The notes below the pieces were generated by a model, which made no database searches, was not told the DNA's origin, and was given only the letters and a program-made list of their open reading frames with translations. Positions 30,878-41,265 of a stretch of DNA of 64,000 nt are shown one piece after another (position 1 is the first letter of the stretch; every line of letters starts with the position of its first letter). The stretch is from Nitzschia sp. DOCU1 (taxonomy: Eukaryota > Bacillariophyta > Bacillariophyceae > Bacillariales > Bacillariaceae). The stretch is from assembly GCA_951394045.1 (NCBI GenBank), contig OX595989.1, forward strand, positions 682,001-746,000, read 5' to 3'. Made by a program: the position numbers and the translations under genes.

Positions 30878-31492
30878 ATGGTCGTCTCTCTGCAACAAAT
30901 ACTTCGAGCCGCTGTGCAGTCAGGGACAATCATGACGGCGGCCGATATTGGCACTCAGATTTTTATGGAAGGCAAATCATTGGAACAACAACGTCAAGAC
31001 GACAAAAATAATAACAACAACCATTACAGTTGGCAACGAACGTTACGGTGGACAATGGCAGGAATCTGCCTTCATGGGCCCTACTTTTTAACAGGCTTTT
31101 CTATCTTGGACAAACACTTTGGAGCTGCCACGTCCCTTCAAATCGTCGCCAAGAAAACCATGACTGCTCAATTACTTTTGTTTCCGCCCTACCTGGTGGC
31201 ACTCTTTGGGTTCATGGGCGCATTAGAACAACATCCCGATATTGCGCAAAAGATTCGACAACGAGTACCAGAAACTTTTGTGAGTGGATGCGTCTTTTGG
31301 CCAATTGCCAATGCGATCAATTTTTCCTACGTGTCGCCGTCCCTTCGTGTACCATACTTGGCGGTATCGGCGGGAATTTGGAATTCGTATCTAAGTTGGA
31401 CCAATGCCAAGGGACAACAAGAAGGGGCGGGGAAAGATATGGGGCGGGTCATCACGAACGACGACGACGACGACGACAAGACTAGTGTATGA
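30878..31492 (+). CDS. Mpv17/PMP22-family membrane protein
   Basis: A 204-residue, single-exon protein with about four membrane segments, matching the size of the family (170-240). The family signature is clear in the second half: CVFWPIANAINFSYVSPSLRVPYLAVSAGIWNSYLSW. Upstream, TMAGICLHGPYFLTGFSILD corresponds to the conserved G-x-GP-x-H-x-W region, with some substitutions. Members sit in the inner mitochondrial or peroxisomal membrane and form or regulate small-solute channels; which membrane applies here cannot be read from the sequence. An Asn/Gln-rich insertion lies at about 40-50, and the tail has six Asp in a row. The start ATG sits in a good context (ACCATGG). Confidence 0.9.
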   Translation: MVVSLQQILRAAVQSGTIMTAADIGTQIFMEGKSLEQQRQDDKNNNNNHYSWQRTLRWTMAGICLHGPYFLTGFSILDKHFGAATSLQIVAKKTMTAQLLLFPPYLVALFGFMGALEQHPDIAQKIRQRVPETFVSGCVFWPIANAINFSYVSPSLRVPYLAVSAGIWNSYLSWTNAKGQQEGAGKDMGRVITNDDDDDDKTSV

Positions 31493-31953
31493 ATGCTACT
31501 TGCGTTCACACAGCTACCATAGGATGGGAGTGTGACAAAACTGGTGGGTCCATCGAATGCGTCGACGAGTATCGCATTGTGGAGCGTGGATACATGCATG
31601 CATGATGTATTGCGTCGATATGGGTCCATCGAGTGCGATAGACTGTTGGGCCGAAAAGTACCACATGTTTGAGCTCTTGATACCCATCGTATAGCACCGT
31701 TGCCCGAAAGTGCTGTCTAGTAGTGCTACCCTTTGCTACATCGAGGGGGGTACAAACAACTTGGAAATTGCACCCTCTTGTAACCAGATCACACGAACTC
31801 AAGACCCTCTAGTCAGCGAAGACTCATCCTACTAGTCATCATACATCTTCCTACAACGGAATACAGTTCCAAACAGTCCAGTAGTTGATAAACTATTAAA
31901 TTGTTGTCTGGGGTACGCAATCTTTCGAGTCAGATGGCGATTCTTTTCATTTC
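31493..31953. other. intergenic between convergent genes
   Basis: 3' flanks of the Mpv17-like gene and the secreted Cys-rich gene. GGGTCCATCGA occurs twice (near 31546 and 31621), giving a weak local duplication. Nothing else seen. Confidence 0.5.
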
Positions 31954-32541
31954 TTATTCCAGAATATAGTTGGGCGAATCGACGGGAATGCCTTGGCATC
32001 GGACGGCGTGTTTTGTCTTGCGACCAAGAGTGCTGCCCTCGATGCACTCTGTGGGGCACAACGCCGCATTCTCATGGCAAGTGCAGACATATTCGTCCAA
32101 GCCAGTCAAAAGCAAACAGCTGACTCCTGGAGACGTGGCTTCGTCACACCACCCAGCCACGATTGCGTTATTCTCACAGTGATGAAGCGGAGTGGACTTA
32201 TCACTCTTCAAAATGTAGTTTGGCTCATCCTGGGGAATACCGTAACACAAAATGCTGTGGTGGGTCTTGATGGGCTGATCAAGTTGTTGGGAATTACCAA
32301 TGCATTCCTCCGGGCATAACGTTGGGTCCCCTGGGCATTGACACATGTACATGTCCCGAGCCTTGTCGATAGTACACTCGACGTCCAAAATGGCAGGGTC
32401 GCACCACGCAGCTACGACCCCGTTGGAGGCACAATTCTCAAGGTGGGGATCTGACAGGGGAACTTCGCGAACTACCTCGACATTATCGCTAGCAAGACAA
32501 GCGCCGAGGGCAAGGAGTGCGAAGAAAGTAGTCTTGGCCAT
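31954..32541 (-). CDS. secreted protein with two 8-cysteine repeats
   Basis: A 195-residue, single-exon protein. A signal peptide (MAKTTFFALLALGACLA) is followed by two direct repeats, about residues 34-111 and 119-195. Each has eight cysteines: C37, 47, 56, 67, 69, 76, 80, 99 and C122, 132, 142, 153, 155, 162, 166, 182. The spacing between them is nearly constant (10, 9-10, 11, 2, 7, 4, 16-19). Each repeat ends in a GIP-x-D-x-PNYIL motif. The protein ends right after the second repeat. I expect four disulfides per unit and an extracellular or vacuolar role. I do not recognise the family; the pattern is not EGF, CBM or chitin-binding. Confidence 0.85.
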   Translation of the reverse strand: MAKTTFFALLALGACLASDNVEVVREVPLSDPHLENCASNGVVAAWCDPAILDVECTIDKARDMYMCQCPGDPTLCPEECIGNSQQLDQPIKTHHSILCYGIPQDEPNYILKSDKSTPLHHCENNAIVAGWCDEATSPGVSCLLLTGLDEYVCTCHENAALCPTECIEGSTLGRKTKHAVRCQGIPVDSPNYILE

Positions 32542-33129
32542 GGTAGGAAACTACTAGAAAGAAACACGATCGGTTGTCTGTCTTGTGTAAAAGGAGAGGG
32601 TATGTTGTTGATGCTTTTTAGTTGTGAGGAAAGGAAATCACGGGAAGAACCCCCACCAGAGATCAGCGATCTTCTGGCACCGCCGCCGTCGCCTTCATCA
32701 TGCGATGAACTATGATGGGGTTCGTATCGCAAGTGACAACAGTGGTATGAAGAATTGAGCTATCACAGAAGATTTGCGAACCGTCGATCAGTACGACTAA
32801 CGTTTCCTCCGGTCCCGTAGCCACGTGACGGTCACGGTAGGTATTCATTCGCATAAAATACTCATAGAATTGTAACATATGTGCTTGGTTTCCGCTAACC
32901 AGATGTTGATCGAGTTGGTCGAAAATGGACTTGCTTCGTCCGTCCTCCTGTCACGGTCGTCGTTCATCCTCCCCGCCATCCAAAAAGCAGTGCTTCCTAC
33001 ATTTTTGCCACCGACCGAATGGACATCATCTACTACAGCATCCATCTTCCTTTCACCACTGTGCAAAAGGACATTTCATCTCGATAGCTCCTCGTTTGTC
33101 GTAACAGCAAACAATCTTCAACTTAAACA
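32542..33129. other. divergent intergenic region
   Basis: Promoters of the secreted Cys-rich gene (minus strand) and RPF1 (plus strand). ORFs on both strands overlap each other without motifs. Confidence 0.5.
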
Positions 33130-34200
33130 ATGGTGAAAAAGAAACCGGATGCCTCGTTGAGGGGCAAGAAGCCCATCAACACTGCCAAGAAGTCCACGGC
33201 GGTCAAACGAAACCCAGGTCACATTTCCAATCGACTCAAGCGAAGTGAAATGTACGGGAAATATCTTGAAAGCAAGAGACAAGAAAAGAAGGAACGCCGG
33301 CTGAAACGTGAAAAGGAGGCTGAGGCACTTGGCGAGGAGACCGCTGTGAAGGCTACGCCAAAGACATTGGACAATACACGAGAAGCGGAGCCGACCTTGG
33401 TGCTTCGAGATCCAGAAGTCGCAGCGGACGAGGCCGAAGATGAATTTGCTCGATACTTCCACTCCGAGACTCCACCAAAAGTCTTGGTAACGACAAGACC
33501 GCGACCTTCCCAAAAGCTATTTTACTTCATTGCCGATCTACAAAAACTGATACCAGCACTTCATTTTTATCCACGAAAGCATTTTTCACTCAAAGAAATC
33601 TGTCAATTTGCGTCAAATCGAGACTTTACGCACTTGATTGTTCTGGGAGAAAATGCCAAGCATTGTAATGGTATGACGATTTCTCATTTGGGATCCAAAG
33701 ACGAGCTGGGGTTGGTAGGTCCGACGGCATTTTTCAAAGTCTCCAATGTCGTCACTTCGCAGGATATTCCCAATCATGGATCCTCAACGAAACATATTCC
33801 CGAATTGAATTTACATGGATTTGGCACTCGTTTAGGTCACCGGGTGGGACGGTTATTGGGTAGCTTGTTCCCCCACGACGCCGAGTTTCAGGGTAGACAG
33901 GTAGTCACCTTTCACAATCAACGTGACTACATCTTTGTCCGACATCATCGGTATATTTTTGAGGAAAAGAAGCAAAAGACCGATCCCAAGAAGAAAAAGA
34001 CAGAAGAAAAGGAAGAAGCGGAACCGCCTGCACTGAGCGTAAAGGATCGTGTCAAGGCGCGATTGCAAGAGTTGGGACCACGATTTACATTGAAGCTTCG
34101 GTGGATGCAAGAAGGGACGTTTGATACTCAATTTGGAGAATACGAATGGATCCACAAACGAAAGGAGATGGATACGACACGTCGTCGCTTCCACTTGTAG
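33130..34200 (+). CDS. RPF1: ribosome production factor 1 (Brix domain)
   Basis: A nucleolar factor for 60S ribosomal subunit assembly. The 356 residues, one exon, compare with 349 in human. The basic N-terminus includes NRLKRSEMYGKYLESKRQEKK. The Brix domain runs from about 115 to 310, opening with PKVLVTTRPRPSQKLFYFI and including YPRKHFSLKEICQFASNRDFTHLIVLGE, PTAFFKVSNVV and ELNLHGFGTRLGHRVGRLLGSLFP. A Lys/Glu-rich insert (KKQKTDPKKKKTEEKEE) lies before the conserved C-terminus LGPRFTLKLRWMQEGTFDTQFGEYEWIHKR. These features separate it from the related Brix proteins RPF2, IMP4 and SSF1. It is convergent with the coatomer beta gene, 125 bases apart. Confidence 0.96.
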   Translation: MVKKKPDASLRGKKPINTAKKSTAVKRNPGHISNRLKRSEMYGKYLESKRQEKKERRLKREKEAEALGEETAVKATPKTLDNTREAEPTLVLRDPEVAADEAEDEFARYFHSETPPKVLVTTRPRPSQKLFYFIADLQKLIPALHFYPRKHFSLKEICQFASNRDFTHLIVLGENAKHCNGMTISHLGSKDELGLVGPTAFFKVSNVVTSQDIPNHGSSTKHIPELNLHGFGTRLGHRVGRLLGSLFPHDAEFQGRQVVTFHNQRDYIFVRHHRYIFEEKKQKTDPKKKKTEEKEEAEPPALSVKDRVKARLQELGPRFTLKLRWMQEGTFDTQFGEYEWIHKRKEMDTTRRRFHL

Positions 34201-34325
34201 TAGTATCGTGCGAGTAGTCGACTACTATATTATAACTCCTATTAGTGAGCAAGAGTATGTTCCTGTTTAGTTCTAGTAGTAATTAAGATTGATTGATTTA
34301 ATTCCACGCACGTCTTGGAATATAA

Positions 34326-37300
34326 TTATTGCTTATCGGGAAATCCCCGTTGAACCGAGGTAATGCGGTCTCCCAAACTCAAGGCAATCCCTTGAGTCTT
34401 TGATCGGATACGAATATAACCCGCCAGTTTGCCGTCGTTGTCGTCCTTCTTTTCGACCGAAACATTGACCAAGGCATCCTCTCCAAAGACACTACGCAAG
34501 CAAACAATCACAAAGGCACGTGAGAATAAATGTATCGATCGACGACCTATCAAAAGCCAGAAACAACAAGCTAGCTTTTGATATAGCTGAGCGAAGAGTC
34601 GAACAGAAAGCCGCGCCTTGACGGCGGACTTTCTGATGCATGATTTCTCCCGGTATTAACAGACACAAAGGCAGTCATCATACCAGGCATCCAACACGAA
34701 ACCGGGAAACACCGACATCAAAAGCATACACACAATAGTTCGTACCTTCGAGCATACAAGTTGGCCGCCAAGAAACTTGAAGCGTCTCGTACGCTGGGCA
34801 TTTCCGTCAAACACTTCATTTTGGTGGAAGACACAATATGATCCAAAAAGTCGTTCAGCGATGTGATGCTAGTAGCAATGGCAACCTTGTTTTCCCATTC
34901 AAACTCGGCCCACATGCTGCGGAATAGTTCGTCAGTGCAGCTAGCAGGTCGAATGTAATCCATGATATCCATGTGAATGTCATTCAAGTGGATCAACTTT
35001 TGCTCCTGAGTCGACATGTCCGTGTAAACAATGGATCCAAAAATGTGCCCCGTTTCTGTGCTGGATACTTTGATGGAAGCACGGATCGTAGTCTGATCCA
35101 ACGGCCCAATGGTATGAGCTTGGGGACGCTCGACAATCTTCATATCTCCCATAGTCGACAACTCCACTGTCAAGTCAGCCAACGTGTTGGGCGTGCGATT
35201 AATGACGAGAATTTCCAAGACAATATCGTACTCGTGCACAGTCACCAACGCCTCGGCATAGACGGGATCCGCAAATCCACTGAGGGGATAGCAATGTGAC
35301 AACTCCTCGTTCCACAACGAGTTGGATTTGTTGTATCCCGTCGCTCGCGCCAAATCAGCCCCATCATCCAAGTCGACCACGTCTCCAGCACTGACTGTCA
35401 TACTCTTGAGTTGACGGAAATGAATCAAGTCATCCGCTTGTGAGGCAGGAGCAGTGTCTTCCTTCTTCTTCTTGGGCTGAGCGTCCGCCAGCTTCTTGAG
35501 GTAGGCTGAGAGTTGCTTCTTTCCGTCGTTCAAGAGGATCGGTTCGAGCAATTCTCTCGTCTTGGGGTCCAACAAGATACGGCAACACATGGAGCAACGT
35601 TCTTGACAGTCCGCCAAGGACGATCGTTGAGCGACACCGGGAGAAGCCCCCGTTTCTGCCAACTTGGTAATGGCACAGAGAATCAAAATAGTCTGTGCGA
35701 CTCGCTTCTTGTCCGGAGTCGCCGTCAGGAGGAGCAGTTTGGTCAAACTAGCAGCCAAGGTTTCCGCAACGAAGATATCTCCCTGATGAACAATCATCTT
35801 TCGAAGCTTGGGTGTCTTGTCGGTAGACTCCACCGGCTTGGCGACCGAATACGACGTTTGAGTCGCATAGGTACCATCCGCCAACACGACGTTCTTGGTA
35901 ACAATCTTGGGCGCTGCCGCAGTTTGATCACCGTCCTTTTTCTTTTCTTCCGCCATGACAAAGGGTGTGGACCCCACTTCCTTGATGATATCATCAAAGG
36001 TAGCGGGTGCGTCTTCGGGCGTAGTGTATTCTCCCAGAATCCACAACGCCACACACATGACGGGCGGGGACGAAATATCACCCAAGGAATCCAACAACTT
36101 GGGGACAAGAGTGGCACGCAACGGGGGGTGCTCTTGTACAATTGCTCGGACAAACATGGCAACTTGGAGAGAGGTGCGCTCGGTGCTCGAAAGCAATTCC
36201 ATCAAGAGGCCCACGACGGATTCCGCCACTTGTGGGAATTTCTTGGCACATTCATGAATCGAGTCCACCAACAAGTGGCGAACCACGACGCTCTTTTCAG
36301 AATCTTCTGCCAAGGCCTTTTGCAATTCTCGCTTGAGCGTCGTCACGACCGAATGAACATTTCGGGCCGTCACTGCCTCCATGGCAATTTGCAAGACCTT
36401 GTGACAGATATCCGGGTTAGGACTAGCCAGAGCCCTCAAAATGTCCATGAGTAATTCTTGTACAATCTTGTGGTGCTTCTTTTGCAAGCTCTCCAAACGC
36501 TCCAACACAATGAGTTGAATGTTATTATCATTTTGACCATTCAGGAGATTCGTGTAAGTGACCGCGGCAGCTCGAACAGCTGTGGGCGCATTGGACAAGC
36601 TCACCAACGTCCAGGCGGCTTCATAACTCACAGCTGCCGAATTGCTGCTCAAGAGCGAAAAGAGCACGCGGACAAATCTTGACTTTTGCGAGGGATCCTT
36701 GCGACAGACACGACGTGTCAGCTCCAAAACGAGCAAACTAAAGCCGTCTCCGAATTTGGAGATGCCCCCATCTTGCATGTGCTGTCCCAGGAACTCAAAG
36801 GCGAGTTGTTCGTCCTCATTAAACAACATCAAAAAGGCGTTTCGACGAGCCGCCATGTCCGTCTCGGCCGCAATAAATTGCGCCATGAGTTCCGGCCCAT
36901 CGGGCAACAAGTGCTCGCCATGCAACTTGTGCGCATGAAAGACTGCCAATGCCGCATTCTTGCGCACATAGGAATGTCGGTGGGTCAAACAAGCCTTGAT
37001 GGACGGCACTAAAGGTCCTAGAATTTCCTCGTCCTTGACTTTGCAGAGAAATCGGAGCATGCTGCCGCGAACATATTCGTTCGGGTGATTCAAATCGTTC
37101 ATCAGGGCATTGCACACCAAAATCATTTCTGGCAAGAGCTTGCGAGGAACTTGATGACCCGAAGCTTGGGCTAACAACTCTTCGCTCGTCAGAGGCTGGT
37201 ACTTTGGTACGACTTCCCAGTACAACATGCAAAGTTTCTTGAGTTGTTTGTCGTCGGAATTGATGCAAAAGCGGATCACCTGCATGAGAATGCGAGGCAT

Positions 37301-37624
37301 GGCCTCGCCGCCCAGCATGGCCATGATGGCCGCTTTCAAAGCATGCTTCTTAACCTGTACGAGTACAATAGAATGTGAAGAGAAAGAGAAGGGACAAACG
37401 AGGCATGAGAGGGATTGCTATCCTGGGGTCATTGGATGGATCATTGTTGTTGACTGGGATGACTCCATTTGTTACGCGAATTCCTACGGCGCGACACGTA
37501 CATTGCTATCGGAGGATTCCAAGTCTTTGGCAATGTCCTGTTCCGAGGGCAAGCCACCTGCCGTCACATCAGAGGCCAAGGTAAATGTACAATACGTCTC
37601 GATACTGTTCGTGGGGGCCGCCAT
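34326..37624 (-). CDS. COPB1: coatomer subunit beta
   Basis: Beta-COP, a large subunit of the COPI coat that buds retrograde Golgi vesicles. Three exons on the minus strand: 37624-37502, 37354-34746 and 34491-34326. The introns (147 and 254 nt) use GTACGT/GTACGA donors; the phases are 0 and 2. The product is 965 residues, normal for the family. It begins [19 protein letters not shown] and continues across the first junction as [23 protein letters not shown]-like adaptin repeats span about 40-560, and the C-terminal appendage includes [23 protein letters not shown]. The last junction reads [17 protein letters not shown], and the tail [16 protein letters not shown] matches other beta-COPs. Confidence 0.97.
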
Positions 37625-38366
37625 GGTAGTCGTTGTTGTTGTGGTACAAGACGACGGTGACAAGCCAAAAAGTTGTGGCAAAGACAGCCGAGAGAGACCG
37701 ATGATGTTGGCGGTCACAATAACATTGACCATGGCCGGTAGCGGCGGACGTGCCGTCGCGATGCGTTGCGATCGCGCGAGCAAATCCACGGGAAGGCCTA
37801 AGTTAGACCACAGAAATCTATATTTGGTCAAATAAGTCAACTCAATGATTTTAGTAGACGAACGACCGACTTCGCTATCATAGTAATGTAGCTGGCTCGG
37901 CGGCTCTCTCTACTCTACTGGAGCAGCTAACACAAGTCTCTCTAGAGATACTAGCGAAACTATCAAGCTCTTGTTTCCCTTAACCTTTGGGGTTTAGGCG
38001 GAGCTTGTAACACTCTAGCAGCAAGCTTTCGTTTCGTGTAGTACAGTTGCTGCGGCATTCTCCGAATTCACTTCTTGTATTCTTCGGGGGGGCGCCAGCA
38101 ACGGTAAAGAGAGTATTCACATTCAAAAAGGCAGAGTTGCAATGCCAGGCGACAATAAGGAAAGGCATCGGCCAAACAACATGTTCTAGAAATCAACATT
38201 GTGATAAGGATCGTTTGCAAGAAGACGGCAATAGCAATGCCAACCACCACGGCATTCGACCAATGCACAGATGAAATCCATCCAAACAACGACAAGACCG
38301 GCTTATCGCTTGTTGGTAGTGATCCTTGTTGTAGACTGTCAGCTGTCTGCTGCTGGTGGCGTGTGT
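37625..38366. other. intergenic, possible fragment of a membrane ORF
   Basis: Upstream of coatomer beta. A minus-strand frame at 38068-38370 encodes a membrane-like stretch (AVVVGIAIAVFLQTILITMLI) but has no ATG at its start (TTG at 38370). It could be a second exon of the small ORF next to it, though I found no good splice pair. Confidence 0.4.
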
Positions 38367-38723
38367 TCAATTACAACAATAACAACTCGGTGCCCTCATT
38401 CCTGCTCCTCCATTGGCAAAGGTCATGGACGCCAAAAAATCTAGTTCTTTCTGCTGGTCCTGATTGCTGACATAATGTCGTTCTTGTCGCGTGCCTGGTT
38501 CTGCTGTTTGTTGTGGCTCCCATGGAAAGGCAACCTCTGCTTGTGGACTGATGGTAGAAGCATCCTTGTCATTGGTGTTGTCGTCGTTGTCATCCTGACG
38601 AGGATTGTTCTTTTTGTCACTATGACAAGAGTTATACTTCATCCACCAAACAACCAGCATCGTTGCAACCGCGGTTGCCATAAAGAATCCGGCCCGAATC
38701 GTCTTGTTGCTGCTGGTTGTCAT
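38367..38723 (-). CDS. small single-pass membrane protein, uncertain
   Basis: A 118-residue frame from ATG to stop. It has a short basic N-terminus, one membrane segment at about 11-28 (AGFFMATAVATMLVVWWM), then a hydrophilic Asp/Asn/Gln-rich tail with a terminal CYCCN. No family is recognised. A second membrane-type frame starts at its 3' end in another phase, so the true gene may be longer and spliced. Codon usage resembles neighbouring genes, but evidence for expression is lacking. Confidence 0.4.
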   Translation of the reverse strand: MTTSSNKTIRAGFFMATAVATMLVVWWMKYNSCHSDKKNNPRQDDNDDNTNDKDASTISPQAEVAFPWEPQQTAEPGTRQERHYVSNQDQQKELDFLASMTFANGGAGMRAPSCYCCN

Positions 38724-39078
38724 AATTTGTTTCTCATAGAAGATCTTATATGACTACATGGACGACTTTGATGGTGATACAGTGCCATACCATTCCAGAC
38801 AGATGTGCACTCGAGATTCAGCGGTTTGTGTGCTTCTTGTGTTGTGTAGGAACGAAAGTGGCCGATCATATGTGATCGCTGTCATTGTCGATCGGATCGT
38901 GTGAAGCGAGCGAAATGGCGATGCATGACTCCATGGACTGCATAACCATATGTACTGTATGATGTAAAAGCCAAGCATACATACCAAACGTCCACCCACT
39001 CAATGGCAAAGCCCTATTTCGATCGTTCTCATCCTCTGTTCTTCAGTTGATATAACTTGTGTTATCACTGTTATCAGC
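38724..39078. other. divergent intergenic region
   Basis: Between the small membrane ORF (minus strand) and the transposase-derived gene (plus strand). No ORF or repeat of note; no TIR remnants were seen near the latter. Confidence 0.5.
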
Positions 39079-41265
39079 ATGGAACATTTGGACTTGGAGT
39101 TGTTTGATGACGATCATCAACAAGAAGAGGCCCAGGGAGAAGCAACTGTCGCTGACGTAGCTGCTGTCGACGACGGCGGCGAAGAAGAAGAAGATCTTCA
39201 GGCTCCCGCAGATTTTCCAGCGCTGCAACTGGGCGACTACCCAGCGGCGTCGGGAGGCGGCGTTGAAGAAATCAAAGCCCAATGGCTACGTTACAATCAT
39301 CAGTTAGAACCCCGCAAAGACGTCATTGCCATGGTCTCGGATGCTCGCAAGGGCCTATGGAAAAGTATTTGTGGGTGTGTCAAGGGTGTCAAAACCATCA
39401 AGGATTGGAAGGCCCAAGAAATATGCAAGGCACACATTTTTGTATCGGGAGACACGGTCAAATCTATACGTTTACAACACACGTGTACTGATCAGCATGC
39501 GGGACGTACACGCAATTACAATGCTCGGGATTTGCATCAAGCGTCTCAAGATTTGTTAAATGTGGTTTCTATTCCACCCCACAAAAAGCGACAACGCGAA
39601 GTTGCCATTATGGAGTACATGGAAACGGCAGAACGCGAAGGATTTTCAGTAGGACGAGGACAAGCCTATAAGGTTGTCTCGAGACTTTCGAAACAACCCA
39701 TCGAAGCTCAAATTGGAGAATTTTACTTTTTGCAAAGTCTCTTTCAAGCTTGGAAACGGGCCGATCCTGATGGGAGTTATACTTTGGAAAAGGCGCCTTG
39801 TGCATGGATGAAACGAACATCCATGGAACAATTCCAGCGCTATTATATTGCACCTTCCATTAGCAAACATGCTTGGAAACACTCCCGAATACATCTCTTT
39901 ATCAGTGACGCAAGCGAAACATCCAGTAATTGGAGTTCCTTCCAAATGTCCCTACTCATGGCAGTGACCTTGGATGGCAACAATAATGTGGTCATACTCG
40001 CTTTAGCCATGTGCGATTCGGATTCGGAATTGAATTGGATTTGGTTCTTACAGAATCTGATGCGAGATTTTGGCAAGATCCATGTCTTTTTGTCAAGTTC
40101 GCCCCACGTCTTTGGAGATTTCATCCCCAACTTGCTAGAGTTGATGAATGCGGCACCTAGTCGGTGTGTAGAAAGTCTGGTCCAAGCATTGGAAAAGTCC
40201 TTGTCACTCGAGTTGATTGCGGATGAAAAGGAGCAAATTCTACAATTGGCGCGGTCGACATCGGCACAAGCGTATGATCATAGCTTGCGAGGATTGGCGC
40301 GGAACAATCCAGATGTGGCTGCCTATTTGGATGCACGCAAACATTTGTTTGTGGCATATAGTGTGTTACAGTCTTCCACTTCTACAACTACTCGGCAACC
40401 GTCTCCTGTTACCAAGCGACAGCGATTTGGTCAAGTTGTGAGTAGAGCCAATGACTTGGTCCAATCCCAAGTTCAAGAAACCTTGGATCAACCCGTCACG
40501 ACCATGACAATATCCCTATTGATGAAAATGTCCGAATTGCATCTCGAACGAAAATTGCAAGCCCAAAAATGGCTAGAACAAGGTCAACTCTTGTCCGCTT
40601 ACGCTCGGGAGTTATATAGTCAAGTGTTGCAAGATGCTGACTCGTGTCAAGTCCAACTATTGGGTCAAGATGGCAATCTATGGAGAGCTGTTGTATCTGG
40701 ACCATCCGAACAACAACAGCAACAACAACAACACGCCGACGATACGTCTCGTAGTTTTGTTGTGACGGCCAACACAGGTTCCTTTCAAATCGATTGTTCC
40801 TGTCAACACACGGAAGAAATGGGCTTGCCTTGTGTCCATGCTACGGCACTTTTGAAACGACAAGCATTGATTCTGGAAAACGCCGCCACCGATGCCACCA
40901 CTATTCAATGGTTCCATCCTCGCTATCATACTTCGACTCTGTTACAAATGTACGATTGCGATCCGCCCGATTTTAGTGTCTTTGGAAAGGTGGCTGTCCA
41001 AGAATTGATTCCACCCGAACATTTACCCAACCTGGGGGCGGCCAAAAAGCGTCGCAAAACAACGGCAGCGTCCACTAGCAACAACAACACTACTACTTTT
41101 GATAACGCGGCTGCTACGACGGGCACACCCCACAAGTGTGCCGCGTGTGGAGAGTTAGGCCATCACCCCAAGACATGTCATCATCCGTCTACCAAGTATC
41201 GCTACCAACAATTTGCCGATAAGGCCATGGAATGGGCCAAGGCGGCATTGGATTTGCAACTATGA
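39079..41265 (+). CDS. domesticated MULE-type transposase with SWIM and CCHC motifs
   Basis: 728 residues, one exon. After an acidic start, residues about 70-150 resemble the MuDR/FAR1 DNA-binding segment (KSIRLQHTCTDQHAGRTRNY). Residues about 270-370 align with the MULE RNase-H core: LFISDASE...SLLMAVTLDGNN, then SELNWIWFLQNLMRDFGKI. The second catalytic Asp is missing: where active enzymes have SD, this one reads LSSSPHVFGDF, and the following C-x-H is gone too. The C-terminal half keeps a SWIM zinc finger (Cys 573, Cys 575, Cys 585, His 587) and a CX2CX4HX4C zinc knuckle (687-700). I infer a host gene, likely a DNA-binding regulator, derived from a transposase. It is intact and has no nearby TIRs. 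Confidence 0.85.
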   Translation: MEHLDLELFDDDHQQEEAQGEATVADVAAVDDGGEEEEDLQAPADFPALQLGDYPAASGGGVEEIKAQWLRYNHQLEPRKDVIAMVSDARKGLWKSICGCVKGVKTIKDWKAQEICKAHIFVSGDTVKSIRLQHTCTDQHAGRTRNYNARDLHQASQDLLNVVSIPPHKKRQREVAIMEYMETAEREGFSVGRGQAYKVVSRLSKQPIEAQIGEFYFLQSLFQAWKRADPDGSYTLEKAPCAWMKRTSMEQFQRYYIAPSISKHAWKHSRIHLFISDASETSSNWSSFQMSLLMAVTLDGNNNVVILALAMCDSDSELNWIWFLQNLMRDFGKIHVFLSSSPHVFGDFIPNLLELMNAAPSRCVESLVQALEKSLSLELIADEKEQILQLARSTSAQAYDHSLRGLARNNPDVAAYLDARKHLFVAYSVLQSSTSTTTRQPSPVTKRQRFGQVVSRANDLVQSQVQETLDQPVTTMTISLLMKMSELHLERKLQAQKWLEQGQLLSAYARELYSQVLQDADSCQVQLLGQDGNLWRAVVSGPSEQQQQQQQHADDTSRSFVVTANTGSFQIDCSCQHTEEMGLPCVHATALLKRQALILENAATDATTIQWFHPRYHTSTLLQMYDCDPPDFSVFGKVAVQELIPPEHLPNLGAAKKRRKTTAASTSNNNTTTFDNAAATTGTPHKCAACGELGHHPKTCHHPSTKYRYQQFADKAMEWAKAALDLQL

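Noticed and set aside
35513..36454. 313-codon plus-strand frame opposite coatomer beta
   Set aside because: Antisense shadow of a long conserved coding exon.
38068..38370. 100-codon membrane-like frame next to the small membrane ORF
   Set aside because: No ATG at its start and no convincing splice pair to the neighbouring ORF.
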